Source: Neoarius graeffei (taxonomy: Eukaryota; Chordata; Actinopteri; Siluriformes; Ariidae). From it: a stretch of DNA of 64,000 nt. Within the stretch, counting starts at the first letter, position 1. Each line of letters starts with the position of its first letter. A program made the position numbers and the translations under genes. The notes below the pieces were generated by a model. The model saw only the letters and a program-made list of their open reading frames with translations. It did no database searches and was not told the origin of the DNA. The stretch lies in assembly GCF_027579695.1 (NCBI RefSeq), contig NC_083587.1, positions 8,416,501 through 8,480,500 on the forward strand, written 5' to 3'. Shown here piece after piece: positions 10,133 to 21,956 of this stretch.

Positions 10133-10570
10133 TGTGATGCTGCCATTTTGGACGTCACGGCTCGAATCAGTTTGAATGCGAGGAAGGTGACAAACGAAAA
10201 ACATAAAAGAAAAAGGAGTGAGATGCAGAAAACACCTTCACTATCCAGCGACGTAGGGCATTTACAGGGCGAGCAGAGGGAGAGGTATTTGCAAAAATTG
10301 AGGTTAGCAGGCTTAGAGAACGACGTTTACCTGCTTCCACCAGGATTGTTCACTGACGTACGGAAGTACACGAAGCCCTCGTCTTTACCTGACTTCGGCC
10401 CACATGATCTGTATACCTGTGTCGTTAAAAACCCATCGCCACACACAGGTATTGATCTGAAAGCGTATAAGAGTTTGGATGCCTACAAATATTTTGTGTC
10501 AGGCTGGGTAACATGCCTACATCAGCGGGTCGTCCCTGGAGCCGGTGGTCGCCATCTGATTACAGCTAAG
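10133..10570 (+). CDS. Exon of an unclassified mobile-element protein (SWIM/YqaJ-like family, tentative)
   Basis: The exon encodes a basic N-terminus (NEKHKRKRSEMQKTPSLSS), then YLQKLRLAGLENDVYLLPPG, DFGPHDLYTCVVKNPSPHTG and YKSLDAYKYFVSGWV, ending HLITAK at a splice donor (AAG|GTTTGT). The block YKSLDAY-x-(Y/F)FVSGWV resembles the N-terminal part of large fish and invertebrate proteins that continue into a SWIM zinc finger and a YqaJ-type exonuclease; this comes from memory and is not testable here. A likely start is the ATG of MQKTPS. The copy at 30,584-31,006 is about 93-95 percent identical by eye and ends at the same donor. Confidence 0.5.
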
Positions 10571-10762
10571 GTTTGTTCACATTTTCATTTACTTTCGGTC
10601 CTCAGGATAAACAAAATGTTATTAAATGTCATTGAAATAACTTCTTAGTCTGTTGAGACATGGCCCGTTATAAATTTGCTGTTACCAGGCAATGACCAAG
10701 AACTGTATTATTAGGGTCGGTGTCTGTGTTGTAGCAGTGTACTAGCAGCTAGCTGTTAGCAT

Positions 10763-11456
10763 TAGCTAATGTCAACAACATAGTAGCTAGTATGTTACTG
10801 TAGCAATGTTTACGTTCAGTCATTTGGATGACTGTTAAAACCTTTCAGTCTCAAGTTTTTCCTTTACTGTATTTACTAGTTTACTGTAATTATGATCCGG
10901 CAGCTATTTACACCGGATCCAGTGTAAATAGCTGCCGGAGCGCGCTCCGGCTTGCTCCCCCTCAAATTAAGCAGCGCGCTCCCGGAGTGCTCCGGCCGAG
11001 GTTCCGGAGCGCGCTCCGGCTTGCTCCCCCTCAAATTAAGCAGCACGCTCCGGCTTGCTCCCGGAGTGCTCCGGCCGAGGTTCCGGAGAGCGCTCCGGCT
11101 TGCTCCCCCTCAAATTAAGCAGCGCGCTCCGGCTTGTTCCTGGAGCGCTCCGGGAGCAAGCTGGAGCGTGCTGCTTAATTTGAGGGGGAGCAAGCCGGAG
11201 CGCGCTCCGGAACCTCGGCCGGAGCACTCCGGGAGCGCGCTGCTTAATTTTAGGGGGAGCAAGCCGGAGCGCGCTCCAGCAGCTATTTACACTGGATCCG
11301 GTGTAAATAGCTGCCGGATCATAATTACAGTAAACTAGTAAATACCAGTACAGTAAAGGAAAAACTTCAGACTGAAAGGTTTTAACAGTCATCCAAATGA
11401 CTGTACGTAAACATTGCTACAGTAACATACTAGCTACTATGTTGTTGACATTAGCT
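10763..11456. repeat. Large imperfect palindrome with GC-rich repeat core
   Basis: Sequence from TAGCTAATGTCAACAACATAG (10,763) rightward is repeated inverted up to 11,456. The centre is GGAGCGCTCC at 11,142-11,151. The inner arms are built of a roughly 75-bp unit containing CGGAGCGCGCTCCGG and CTCCCCCTCAAATTAAGCAG: three copies on the left, two on the right. The junction between outer and inner parts carries ATTTACACCGGATCC. The reading frames here (for example 10,828-11,118 and 11,036-11,392) are translations of the palindrome and not genes. Confidence 0.9.
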
Positions 11457-11971
11457 AGCTTGACCTTCAAAATGGCGGACACCAGGGCATCACGTGACAA
11501 GAACACAGACCATTCTGATGTTTTCCCAATAAAAACAAAGTGCTATTTAAAAATGTATGCCCAATTCTCAACCTTGCAAAAATAACTTCCTCCTTTCGAT
11601 TACTCCCTCAGCGCTCGAAACTAACGGTGTCCCGACGTCCCGGGGACCATAAAAAATGTCATCGGGACACAAAATTATCATATCTGGGACAATCCCGGGA
11701 CAATGGAAAAAAATAGATCTAGAAAAAAAGTTCTACATTAATATTGTTTACAAAGTCGTAACACATACGTAGACATTCACCTAATTTGTCAATTTTAATT
11801 TTAAAACGTTAACAGCGAAAAATACATAGTAGCTACACTTTCGATGCACCTGCATCAGTAGGCTACAGAGCAGCGCATTCTGTTCGAGAATCTTCGGCCG
11901 GAGTCCGCATTATATGGACTTGGAATGGAATTGCTAGCGCACACGCTGCGCCGACTCTTGCCAGAACAAAA

Positions 11972-12097
11972 ATGCTGAAGTGGTTGAAGCGGACCGACCG
12001 CGGGGAAGAAACTGAAAGCCCAGACATAACGTCTCCGGGACCTTCAGGATCCAAAGTGTCATCGCCTGGTCTGCAGGCAACGCTAGCAACTGAATGA
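11972..12097 (+). CDS. Short N-terminal exon of a hAT transposase-like protein
   Basis: An ATG-initiated frame of 41 codons begins MLKWLKRTDRGEETE and is rich in Ser, Pro and Thr. Starts of this kind (hydrophobic-basic MxxWLK followed by a disordered acidic stretch) occur in fish hAT-derived proteins. It is too short to identify with certainty, and no zinc finger follows. It lies inside the 1,249-bp hAT element. Confidence 0.35.
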   Translation: MLKWLKRTDRGEETESPDITSPGPSGSKVSSPGLQATLATE

Positions 12098-12299
12098 ACT
12101 GAATGAACACTGTTAGACACGTTATAAAATACAACAGGAATGATGTGGATGATATTGACGGAAGATACCCTTCAACAGAATAAGTGAGTTTTCTTGGTGT
12201 CTTTCTAGTTCAGAAAGTTTAGTCAGTCAGCAGCACAACTAGGCTCGGACCTGCTGCCACTATGCTGATGTTGCTAATTTGCACCCACGTTTCGGCAGC

Positions 12300-12396
12300 G
12301 AAAGTTCATAAAATGGATAACGGAAAGTTCATAAAAATGGATAACGGAAAGTTCATAAAAATGGATAACGGAAAGGTCATAAAAATGGATAACGGT
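12300..12396. repeat. Tandem repeat of about 23-24 bp, four units
   Basis: AAAGTTCATAAAAATGGATA followed by ACGG is repeated four times with small length changes inside the hAT element. The related copy at 61,341 begins with only the last unit, so the array expanded in this copy or contracted in the other. Confidence 0.85.
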
Positions 12397-13430
12397 AATG
12401 GTGAAAATTATAAGTTGGCCTTATAAGTGCCAACAGATATTCAAGGTATAAGTAGATGAAATGAACATAAAAGGGGTCTTATTTTCAACTAAAGTGTACT
12501 GCAGATGTAGGGAGTTGAAACATTTTCTGAATGAGCTAGTTGGCCCCTTTAAATAAACGGGTATCTATTCATACAGTGAGATCGCCAAAGTTTAATAAAC
12601 TGAAAATGCAATAACTGTAATTTTGAAGTGGATGATGTATAGGACATGTGTCGCTTGTGTCTTGTGACTTATTGTAAAAATAATAGGGTTCAAAATCACA
12701 GTTACAAATATAATAGTAACTTCATATGATAATATTAACCACTGGTTATTTCAGAGAGGAAAAAAATGGGGACACTATTGCTTCCATTCGGGACAATACA
12801 ACACAGAATTCGGGACCACTGGGGGACACAAAGAAAAAAAGTTAATTTCGAGCCCTGTACTCCCTCTTTTACAGCCAACTGAGTCAGTTACTCTACTAGA
12901 AATTGAGAATAGATGCCTACCCTTTGTTTCTTGTTGCCAACTCTGTTGCCATTTTAAAATTGTTTCTTGCCACACAATACTTTTGCCCTCTGATATTGAT
13001 AACTTTATATTTACATCTATGGACTCTCTTTGACAAGCTTTCTTGGCTAATTTATCCACTTTTTCATTAGATGTGACACCTACATGAGCTGGGACCCATA
13101 TAAACGACACCTCTATCCCGCTTCTTTTCACACCACTAATTATCAGTAAAATCTCATAAATGAGATCCTGTCTGCTTTTTGACGAACCTTTTCCAATGCA
13201 ACTAATAGCTGACACAGAGTCACTACATATCAGTACTTTCTGACTCTGTATCTGTTCAACCCACTGTATTGCCATTAGGATTGCATAGAGCTCCACAGTA
13301 AATACACTTAAAAAATCTGAAGTTCTTTTAAAAGCTTGAAAATTAAAACTCTGAACAAAAAAGGCTGACCCTGTAGCTCCTGTGTCTTGATCTTTTGACC
13401 CATCAGTAAAAATTAGTATATGGTTCTTAT

Positions 13431-13964
13431 TAGTGCTGTCAAAAATGTCGCGTTATTATCGCGTTAACTTGACTCAATTTTAACGGCAATAATTTTTTTA
13501 TCGCGAGATTAACGCTCTGTGACATGATGTAGGTTTTTCATAAGCTTTTGAAACTGCCAGGAACTTGGAACAGAGACTTTGCTTAGAAAAACGATAGCAG
13601 CTAGACTGTAATGCCACGCCCCGCACAGCCAGAGTCCTCTGCCCCCCCCAAAGAACCAGCGCGGGCAGGGCGCGCTAGCCCCGCGCCTCGGGACGAAGAG
13701 CCACGGTGCTCGGCTTCGGTTTCGTTTTCCCATCGGCGGCTCCAGCCCGACTTTGCAGTGGCTGTGACAAGACGTGTTATGCTCTGCAGTAAAAAAAAAA
13801 ACATTGGTACAAAGCAAGCCCATTCACTTTTTTATGCTGATAAGAGAATTACAATGGTTTTTCATGTGACAAAAATGTGTGATTAAATTGCGATTAATCG
13901 TGAGTTAACTATGACAGTCGCGACATTAATCGCGATTAAATATTTTAATTGCTTGACAGCACTA
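13431..13964. mobile_element. hAT-type MITE, 534 bp
   Basis: Perfect ends TAGTGCTGTCAA and TTGACAGCACTA are flanked by an 8-bp duplication GTTCTTAT (13,423-13,430 and 13,965-13,972). Subterminal sequence is rich in TCGCGATTAA-like inverted motifs. The interior holds a GC-rich stretch (13,641-13,690) almost identical to one in the unrelated element at 23,095-23,950. No coding sequence. A truncated relative lies at 35,206-35,356. It interrupts copy B between RT and RNase H. Confidence 0.9.
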
Positions 13965-16901
13965 GTTCTTATATCTTTCTCTTACATGACACTGAAATTC
14001 AAATGCCAAGTCTACCTCAGGATTTTCCATCTTAATTTCAAGCAACTTCAAGTCAGTCTCTGGACCCTCCAATTGCCATACAGGAATTAAAGGCCACATT
14101 ACTACTGAACAAAAGCTCTTATTAAGAATGTTCAATTCCTGTGCTACAATTTCTCCAGACCACCCAAAACTTGAGAGTCTTGCCACCTCCCTCTCCCATG
14201 ATGGTTCAATTACACATTTTACAGGGTGATCACATCTCTGACCCATCAAATTGACCCAATAGTTAGCTTGAAGCTGCCTTCTTCTTAACCCAAGTGGCAT
14301 TTCACCTGTTTCCACTTGTAGCGAGCACACTGGAGAAGATCGTACAGCTCCCGTGCATATTCTCAATGCCTTAGCTTGAACTACATCTAACCCAGCTAAA
14401 ATGGATTTGGCTGCAGAACCATACACTAAACACCCATAGTCAATTCTTGACCTGATTAAATAAACATAAATCTGCTTCAAGGATGCTACATCTGCTCCCC
14501 ATTCTGTTCCAGCAAGACATCTCATTAAGTTCATGACTCTTTTACTTTTGTCTATTATTTTTGAAATATGATCTCTCCAGGTAAGTCTTACATCAAAAAT
14601 AACACCAAGAAATTTGAAACTCTTAACCCTTTCCAATGGTCTACCATACAGCTGTAGTTGCATATTTTCAGGTACCTTCTTTCTAGTAAAAAACATTACT
14701 TTAGTCTTTTCAATAGAGAATCTAAAACCCCATCTCTTACCCCAGTCTTCTACTAAGGTTAAAGCTTCCTGAACCTTCTTCAGGGTGTACTTCACATTTT
14801 TCCCCCTTTTCCACCAACTACTATCATCAGCAAATAGAGATCTCCCTTTCCCTGGCTGAACATTAGAAAAAAATATCATTAATCATTATATTAAATAACA
14901 ATGGGCTAATAACACTTCCTTGTGGAGTTCCATTCTCAACCAAACATCTTCTTGACATATCTTTCCCTATTTTCACCTGGATGCTTCTATTAGTTAAAAA
15001 GTCCATTACCCAATTAAACATGTTTCCCCCAATCCCTAATATATGCATTTTAATTAAAAGTCCCTCCACCCAAAGCATATCATAGGCCTTTTCTACATCT
15101 AAAAACACTGCCACAACAGTTTCTTTCTTTACTTGTGCTTTCCTTATTTCATCCTCAAGACATACGATTGAGTCAACGGTACTTCTCCCCCTCCTAAAAC
15201 CACTCTGACAGCTCACCATCAAACCCCTTTCTTCAATAAAGTGCATTAACCTACATTTAACCATTCTTTCCATCAATTTACCTAAGTGAGAAGTTAAAGC
15301 TATAGGCCTATAATTTGCCGGATTACTAGCATCTTTTCCTGGTTTTCTAATTGGAACAATAACAGCCTCCTTCCATCCTGCAGGAATCTTTCCTTGCTCC
15401 CAAACTTTATTAAACATCTTTAAAACAACCTCAATTCCCTTATCACTTAAATATCTTAACATATTATAGCACACTTCATCTTTACCAGGAGCTGAGTTCT
15501 TACACCCATCCAGGGCATTTCTTAACTCTCTTATTGTAAAAGGAACATTATATTTATCCTCTAATTTTCCTTTCTTTTGTATAACCCCAGCATAAATACT
15601 CCTTGCTTGTTCCCTTCCCCTTCTTTCTTCTGATAAATTGATAGAACTATGTATCTTACTCAGAGTATTAACCATCATTTCTGCTTTTTCCAGGTTTGAT
15701 ATAGTCAACTGAACTCCATCTGTAAGAACGGGATAATTCCACTCCCTCCTATTACCCTGCATTTTTTTAATCATTCCCCATGCATTGTTAATACTAACAT
15801 TACTTCCAATTGAACTACAGTACTCTCTCCAATATGTTCTTTTCCTCTGTCTTATCGTCCTTTTAACTACTGCCTGAGACTTCTTATACTGAATTAGATG
15901 CTGAAAGTTATGCGTTCTTTTTAACTTCCTGAAGGCTCTGTTCCTATCCCTCACAACCTCTTCACACTCAGCATTCCACCATGGAACTGCTCTTTTTATA
16001 AATTTTCCTGAGCTTTTTGGTATTGCAGTCACTGAAGCCATATAAATACTCTGACGCACCTCTATTTCATTCCTTTCTATATCATCTGTTAACTGGACTG
16101 AACTCATGTGCAAATCACTAGTTTCCATAAACTTCTCCCAGTTTGCCTTTTTAAAAATCCACCTCCCATGACTGTCGTCTGTACTCATCCTTACATCAAT
16201 GTCTAGCTTACATATAATTGGGTAGTGATCACTTCCCATAGTACTTCCTCCATGTACTTCCCACTCACATTTTGATGCCAGTCTGCTAGATAAAATTGTC
16301 AGGTCTAGTACTGACTCTTTCCCAGTTCTAATATCAAACCTTTACCATCATTCAAACAAACTAAATCTTTTTCATCCATTAACTCCTCAATCACCTGCCC
16401 ATTATTATCTATCCTATCTCCCCCCCACAATGTATTATGAGCATTAAAATCACCACACCAAATATTATCTCTATCCTGCCCTTCTATTTCTTCTAACTCT
16501 TTTAACTGTATTTGCCTACATGGGTTATAGTAATTAATTACTACTATTTTCATATTGTCTGCCCATATTTCAACTACCACATATTCTTGTTCCTTCCCTA
16601 TACCCAACACCCTATATGGCATATCCTGTTTTACAAGGGTAATACAGCCCCCACCACTCCCTTCCTCTCTATCCCTCCTAATAGCTATATAGTTAGAAAT
16701 ACCAAAATCAAACCTAGGTTTTAACCATGTTTCCTGGATACATATTATGTCTGGAACCACACTCCTGTTATCTATAAACTGTTTAAACTCTTGGTCATTT
16801 GCTAACAAACTCCTTGCATTCCACTGTAAAAGTAACATAACCGGTATGGTCATCCCACACTACTTCCCTCCTGGCCTGCTGATGCCACACTAAGGCCATC
16901 A

Positions 16902-16928
16902 TCTTCTTCTTCTTCTTCTTCTTCTTCT
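16902..16928. repeat. (TTC)n, the 3' tail of LINE copy C
   Basis: Nine or so TTC triplets adjoin the 13-bp target duplication. On the LINE strand this is an (AAG/GAA)n tail, taking the place of poly(A). Confidence 0.85.
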
Positions 16929-16999
16929 TTGTGGTTTTAAGGCAGCCGGCATCCAAAAAGTTGCATTGCTGCCACCTATAGAACTAAAACGCCATTGGT

Positions 17000-19900
17000 C
17001 TAGATCCTTCCGTACAGTCCAGTGTCCAGTAAAAACTTGAAGAAGTGACGTTTGCACTTCACACTTGTCCCCATATCCAACACGCTTTTCAAAGACACCT
17101 CTGTCATGCCATTCTGTCTCAAGTGACTGAACAATTCTTGTCTACAGCTGTCATAATTCCTACAAAACAACAAAACATGCTGAACTGTCTCCATCTCCTG
17201 GCAAGAGCATAAGCCGTCTTGATGTTTTCCTAAAATAAATAAAGTACTGTTTAGGCCAGTATGACCTATTCTCAATCTAGCAATGATTACATCTTCCTTA
17301 CGTCTACCACTACTGCAAACTTTAACTGAGTCAGTAACACTACTAGTGATTGAGAACAGAGGTCTTCCCTTTGTGTCATTCTCCCACAGTTGTTGCCATC
17401 TCAAAAGAGACTCCTGCCACACAATACTCTTGCCTTCTGATTTTGATAGGCTCACACTGACATCGATGGATTCCCTTTGAGTTGCCTCCTTAGCTAACTT
17501 ATCCACCTTTTCATTCAGTCTGATTCCTACATGGGCAGGTACCCATAAAAATGATACCTTCACTCCATGTCTTCCAACATCTCTAATTGCCAGTAAAATG
17601 TCATGTATCAAATCTTGTCTTGCCTTGGACATTCCCTTCCCAAGACTTCTAATAGCTGACACTGAATCACTGCATATTAATACCTTCTTATTCTATAGTT
17701 GTTCAGTCCACCTCACAGCCATCAGGATGGCATATAACTCTACTGAAAACACACTTAAAAAATCAGAAGTTCTCTTCAAGGCCTGCACATTCATTCCCTG
17801 AACAATAAAAGCTGCCCCAGTAGCACCTGTGCCCTGATCCTTTGACCCATCAGTAAATATTAAGACATAGTCTTGATACCTATTTTCTACATGACAATAA
17901 AAGTTATATACCAGCTCTGCTTCAGGATCCCTTTCCTTAATTTTTAGCAACATTAAGTCAGTGTCTGGGACCCCCAGCTGCCACACAGGAATCAACGGCC
18001 ACAATACTCCTGGGCAAAAGGTACTATGGTACATGGTTTTCATGTCCTGGGCCACAGATTCTACCGTCCATCCAAAGCTTGACAGATTTGCCACCTCTTT
18101 CTCCCAGCTTGGCTCAATTATTCCCCTAACAGGGTGATCAGGTCCTTGTCCCATCAGATTTACCCAATAATTGGCCTGCAGCTGTTTTCTCCTCAAACCA
18201 AGAGGCATTTCTCCTACCACAACTTGCAAGGAACATACTGGGGAAGAACATATGGCTCCGGTACACAATCTCAAAGCAACAGCTTGGACTACATCCAGCC
18301 TGGCCAGTACAGTCGCCACTGCATATGCATAGGCCAAACACCCATAGTCAATTATTGCTCTAATTAGGTAAATATAAATCTGTTTTAAAGACGTCAAATC
18401 TGCCCCCCATTCCTTTCCAGTAAGACACCTCATTAAGTTCAGTACAGTTTTACATTTATCTACCACTCTGGAGATATGTGCTCTCCATGTAAAGTCTTGT
18501 GTCAAAAAACACACCTAGGAATTTAAAACAAGGAACTCTCTCCAAGGGATGGTTGTAAAATTGTAGTTCCAGACTGTCACATATCTTCTTCCTGGTAAGA
18601 AACATTACTTTGGTTTTCTCAACTGAAAATCTAAAACCCAACTTCCTACTCCAATTCCCCACAATGGTTAGGGCTTCCTGAATCCTCTTCAAAGTGTGTC
18701 TTACATTTTTCCCCCTTTTCCACAAACTACCATTGTCTGCAAACAGAGACTGGCCAATGTCTGGTTGAACATTACAAAAAATATCATTGATCATAATATT
18801 AAATAACAGTGGACTGATCACGCTCCCTTGTGGAGTTCCATTTTCAGCTAGACATTGTCTTGATATGTCTGTCCCTATTTTGACCTGAATGCTTCTGCCA
18901 CCCAAAAAATTCATTACCCAGTTAAAGATATTTCCCCCAATGCCCAACAAATGCATCTTAATTAAAAGTCCCTCCACCCAAAGCATATCATACGCTTTTT
19001 CAATATCTAAAAACACTGCCACAACAGCTTCTTTCTTTACCTGTGCTTTTCTAATTGTATCTTCAAGACATAGAATAGAGTCAGTTGTATTCCGCCCCTT
19101 CCTGAAACCACTCTGATACTTTGTCATCAACCCCTTCTCCTCAATTAAGTGCATTAATCTCCCATTAACTAATCTTTCCATCAATTTACCCAACTGGCAT
19201 GTCAAAGCTATCGGCCGGTAATTGGCAGGGTTACTTGCATCTTTTCCTGGTTTTCTAATCGGAATAATGACAGCCTCTTTCCAGCCTGCAGGAATCCGTC
19301 CCTCCTCCCACACCCTATTATATAATTTTAGGACTGTCTTCAAACTCTCATCACTCAGATGACACAGCATTTTATAACAGACTTCATCACGGCCGGGGGC
19401 TGAATTTCTACACCTTTCTAAAGCATTTTTAAGTTCCAACAGTGTGAAAGGAACATTATACTTGTCCTCAGAGTTATCTTTTCTTTGAACAGCCTCACCA
19501 TAAACCCTCATTGTCTCTTCCCTACCCTGTCTTTCCTCTTCTGACAGATTATCAGAGCTATGAACCTTGCTCAAAGTCTTCACAAACATTTCTGCTTTTT
19601 CCATGTTAGATACGGCCAACTGGTCTCCATCTGAAAGAATTGGATAGTTCCATTCTCTTCTGTTACCCTCCATTTTTTTAATCATGCCCCATACTTCATT
19701 TATATCAACACTGTTACCTATTGAGCTGCAGTAATCTCTCCAGTAGGTCTTTTTCCTTTGTCTGATAACCCTCCTGACTATTGCTTGCGACTGTTTATAT
19801 TCAATTAAATGTTTAAAATTATGTGTTCTTTTCAGCCTTCTAAAAGCCCTGTTTCTACCTTTCACAGCCTTCTCACACTCATCATTCCACCATGGTACTG

Positions 19901-20774
19901 CACTCCTAACCAATTTCCCTGAACTTTTGGGAATTGTTTCCATCGCAGCCATACAAATCCTCTGGCGCACCTCCATTTCATGTCCCTCAATATCATCTGT
20001 GTCTGAAACTGACCTAAGATATATTAAATCACTAATTTCCACGAACCTTACCCAATCTGCCTTTTCGAATGTCCACCTCCCTGACCTCACTCCTGGTCTT
20101 AATCTTATCTCAACATCCAAGGTACAAACAATAGGATAATGATCGCTCCCTAAAGTATGTCCACACACTTCCCATTCACATCTTGGGGCTAATCTATTTG
20201 ATAAGAGTGTGAGATCTAGCACTGACTCACGGCCCGTCCTCACATCAAACCTAGTTCCCCTACCATCATTTAAACAAACTAGGTGCCTATCATTTACCAA
20301 ATCTTCAATTACCTGACCATTGCTGTCAGTTCTATCTCCACCCCATAATGTGCTGTGGGCATTAAAATCCCCAACCCACATCACATTTCCTCTATCCTGT
20401 CCTTCTATTCCCTCTAGATCAGTTAGTCCCAACTGTTTGCAAGGATTATAATAATTTATAATTACTATATTTCTATTACCTGCCCAAATTTCCACCACCA
20501 CATATTCCTGCTCTTGCCCTACACCCAATACCCTATATGGCATCCCCTGCCTCACAAAGGTAGCACATCCCCGTCCATTTCCTCCCATTCTGTCCCTCCT
20601 TACAGTTATATAATTAACCAAAACAAAGTCAAACCTGGGTTGAAGCCATGTTTCTTGGACACAAATAACATCTGGTTTTATGATCATACCATCTATATAC
20701 TTTTTAAACTCTTGCCCATTTGCAAGCAAACTCCTTGCATTCCATTGAAGAATTAACATAATGTAAAAGATCAA
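17000..20774 (-). pseudogene. LINE copy C ORF2: endonuclease, reverse transcriptase, RNase H
   Basis: A protein of about 1,250 residues with only two reading-frame breaks. The first 772-codon segment (18,456-20,774) holds the EEP endonuclease (VQETWLQPRFD, GDFNAHSTLWGGD, LGSDHYPIV) and the RT (NYRPIALTCQLGK, FLDIEKAYDMLW, NGTPQGSVISPLLFN). The catalytic box reads SLFADNGSL, so the second Asp of FADD is Asn. After a frameshift near 18,500 the thumb and RNase H follow (FTDGSKDQGTGATG, SVELYAILMAVRW). A TAG near 17,693 then interrupts, and VSFLWVPAHVGIRLNEK completes the RNase H. The likely start is the ATG at 20,762 (MLILQWNARSLLANGQEF). Confidence 0.85.
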
Positions 20775-21956
20775 CCTGCGCCTCCCTCCGGATTTGCTGG
20801 TACTATACTAAGACCATCCCTCACCTCCTCCCATTTCAAGCCCACCATACCCAGATGCTGGATTGCTGCCTTTGTAATAATCTGAATTCTTTCAGTCTTC
20901 GATTTGACCTCCGCTGTTGCATTTATCACACCTGCAATAAATATGACCAGGTCTCTTTTCTCCTTCCATTCATATTCCTTTGTTTTAACAGATGCTAGCC
21001 CAACCCCCCCTATCTTTAGCTGCAGCCAAGTCCCCTCTGACATTTCTTCCGTCCTTTCTAGCCTGATCCACCTTTTTAACTGCTTCCGCATACATTATTT
21101 TGTTTTTCAACTTTACATTATGAATTTCAATCTCCCTTCTCATGACTTCGCATCCCCAATATGCTGCACTGTGCGCTCCTCCACAATTACAACACTTAGG
21201 ACTCGTTCCCACATCACACTTCCGTATTCGTGAGCTCCCCCACATTTTGCGCATGTTTGCACCCCTTTACAAACTTTGGCAATATGATTGAATTTTTTGA
21301 CATTTAAAGCATCTCATAGGCTTATGAATGAACTCCCTCACCTTATACCTCATGTACCCAAGATAAAGCTCAGTTGGTACTTCTCTAGTGCTAAACTGAA
21401 TCAGAATTGATTCAGTCTCCTTTTTCTCAACTCCCCTGGTCAATCGAGTTGCACTCTGAACCGCTTCACACTTTTCTTTTAGATTCTTTACCAAATCGCT
21501 CATCTGCACTGACAGAGGAATGCCATATATCACACCTTTACTTCCCTCACTACCAACTCTCACCACTCGCACAACTTTTGCCTTCCCAACAACTTGCAAC
21601 CTTTCAGCCTTCGGTATCTGTTCCTCAGACACACATCCAATTAATAAATTACCATCATCCAATATTCTGGCATTATTTATTGTCCCAACCTGGTTTTTAA
21701 GTATATTCGTCAGTTTTATTGGGTCCATATTTTTAACACCACCTCCTTCAAACCTCACAACAACAAAATAGCATTTCTCCCTCTCTCCCCCCTTGTCTCT
21801 AGTCATAGCCAATCTAAACCTTTTCCTCGATTGCCAGCTACCATCATCATCATCAATGCCATCCATACTAAAACACTCATCTCCCTGACTCTCCGCCATG
21901 GCAGAGCACTCATACAGGCCATCGGCCGACACCCTCACAGAGTTCTCCAAACACAA
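20771..21956 (-). pseudogene. LINE copy C ORF1 (CCHC protein)
   Basis: Three overlapping frame segments (21,267-21,956; 20,985-21,254; 20,771-21,091) together cover the whole family ORF1. The N-terminal half has DPIKLTNILKNQVGTINNAR and GVIYGIPLSVQMSDLVKNL. The C-terminal half has the knuckle CFKCQKIQSY (His and last Cys lost at the frameshift), CCNCGGAHSAAYWGC, then AVKKVDQARKDGRNVRG and RDLVIFIAGVINATAE. Two frameshifts inactivate it. It aligns closely with copy B ORF1, so the reading order is secure. Confidence 0.8.

Larger units (their letters stand above)
10104..11498 (+). mobile_element. Foldback element with a recombinase-type exon (copy 1)
   Basis: It starts near TTGAGGTATTTCACTCACG and ends near GCATCACGTGAC, where LINE copy B resumes. 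The outer ends are loosely inverted: GTCATGTGATGC...GCCATTTTGGACG on the left and GTCACGTGATGCCC...GCCATTTTGAAGG read inward from the right. The left half holds an exon (10,133-10,570) and the right half is a long foldback. A second copy lies inverted at 30,233-31,234, where about 200 bp more of the left end is kept. No catalytic domain is present in either copy. Confidence 0.6.
11609..12857 (+). mobile_element. hAT element, 1,249 bp, with small N-terminal exon
   Basis: Ends are CAGCGCTCGAAACTAAC and, inverted, CAGGGCTCGAAATTAAC, flanked by a perfect 8-bp duplication TACTCCCT (11,601-11,608 and 12,858-12,865). This is hAT structure. It sits in LINE copy B, whose RNase H region continues on both sides. 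Its right half (12,383-12,857) is repeated at 61,341-61,826. It lacks any catalytic domain. Confidence 0.85.
11499..16853 (-). pseudogene. LINE copy B ORF2 (endonuclease, RT, RNase H), interrupted
   Basis: Domains in order from 16,853: EEP endonuclease with IQETWLKPRFD, WCGDFNAHNTLWGGD and MGSDHYPIICKL; RT with ANYRPIALTSHLGK, GFRRGRSTVDSI, FLDVEKAYDMLW, NGTPQGSVISPLLFN and SLFADDSSWWKR (intact FADD box); RNase H with FIWVPAHVGVTSNEKVDKLA. The longest uninterrupted parts are 14,863-16,239 and 13,962-14,879. Frameshifts separate 16,305 from 16,239 and the two RT parts, and two transposons cut the RNase H region. The ATG at 16,853 overlaps the ORF1 stop as ATGA. Confidence 0.85.

Noticed and set aside
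10828..11392. Three overlapping frames of 96-128 codons rich in SALRLAPPQIKQ repeats
   Set aside because: They translate the palindromic 75-bp unit on both strands; no start context, splice site or homology.
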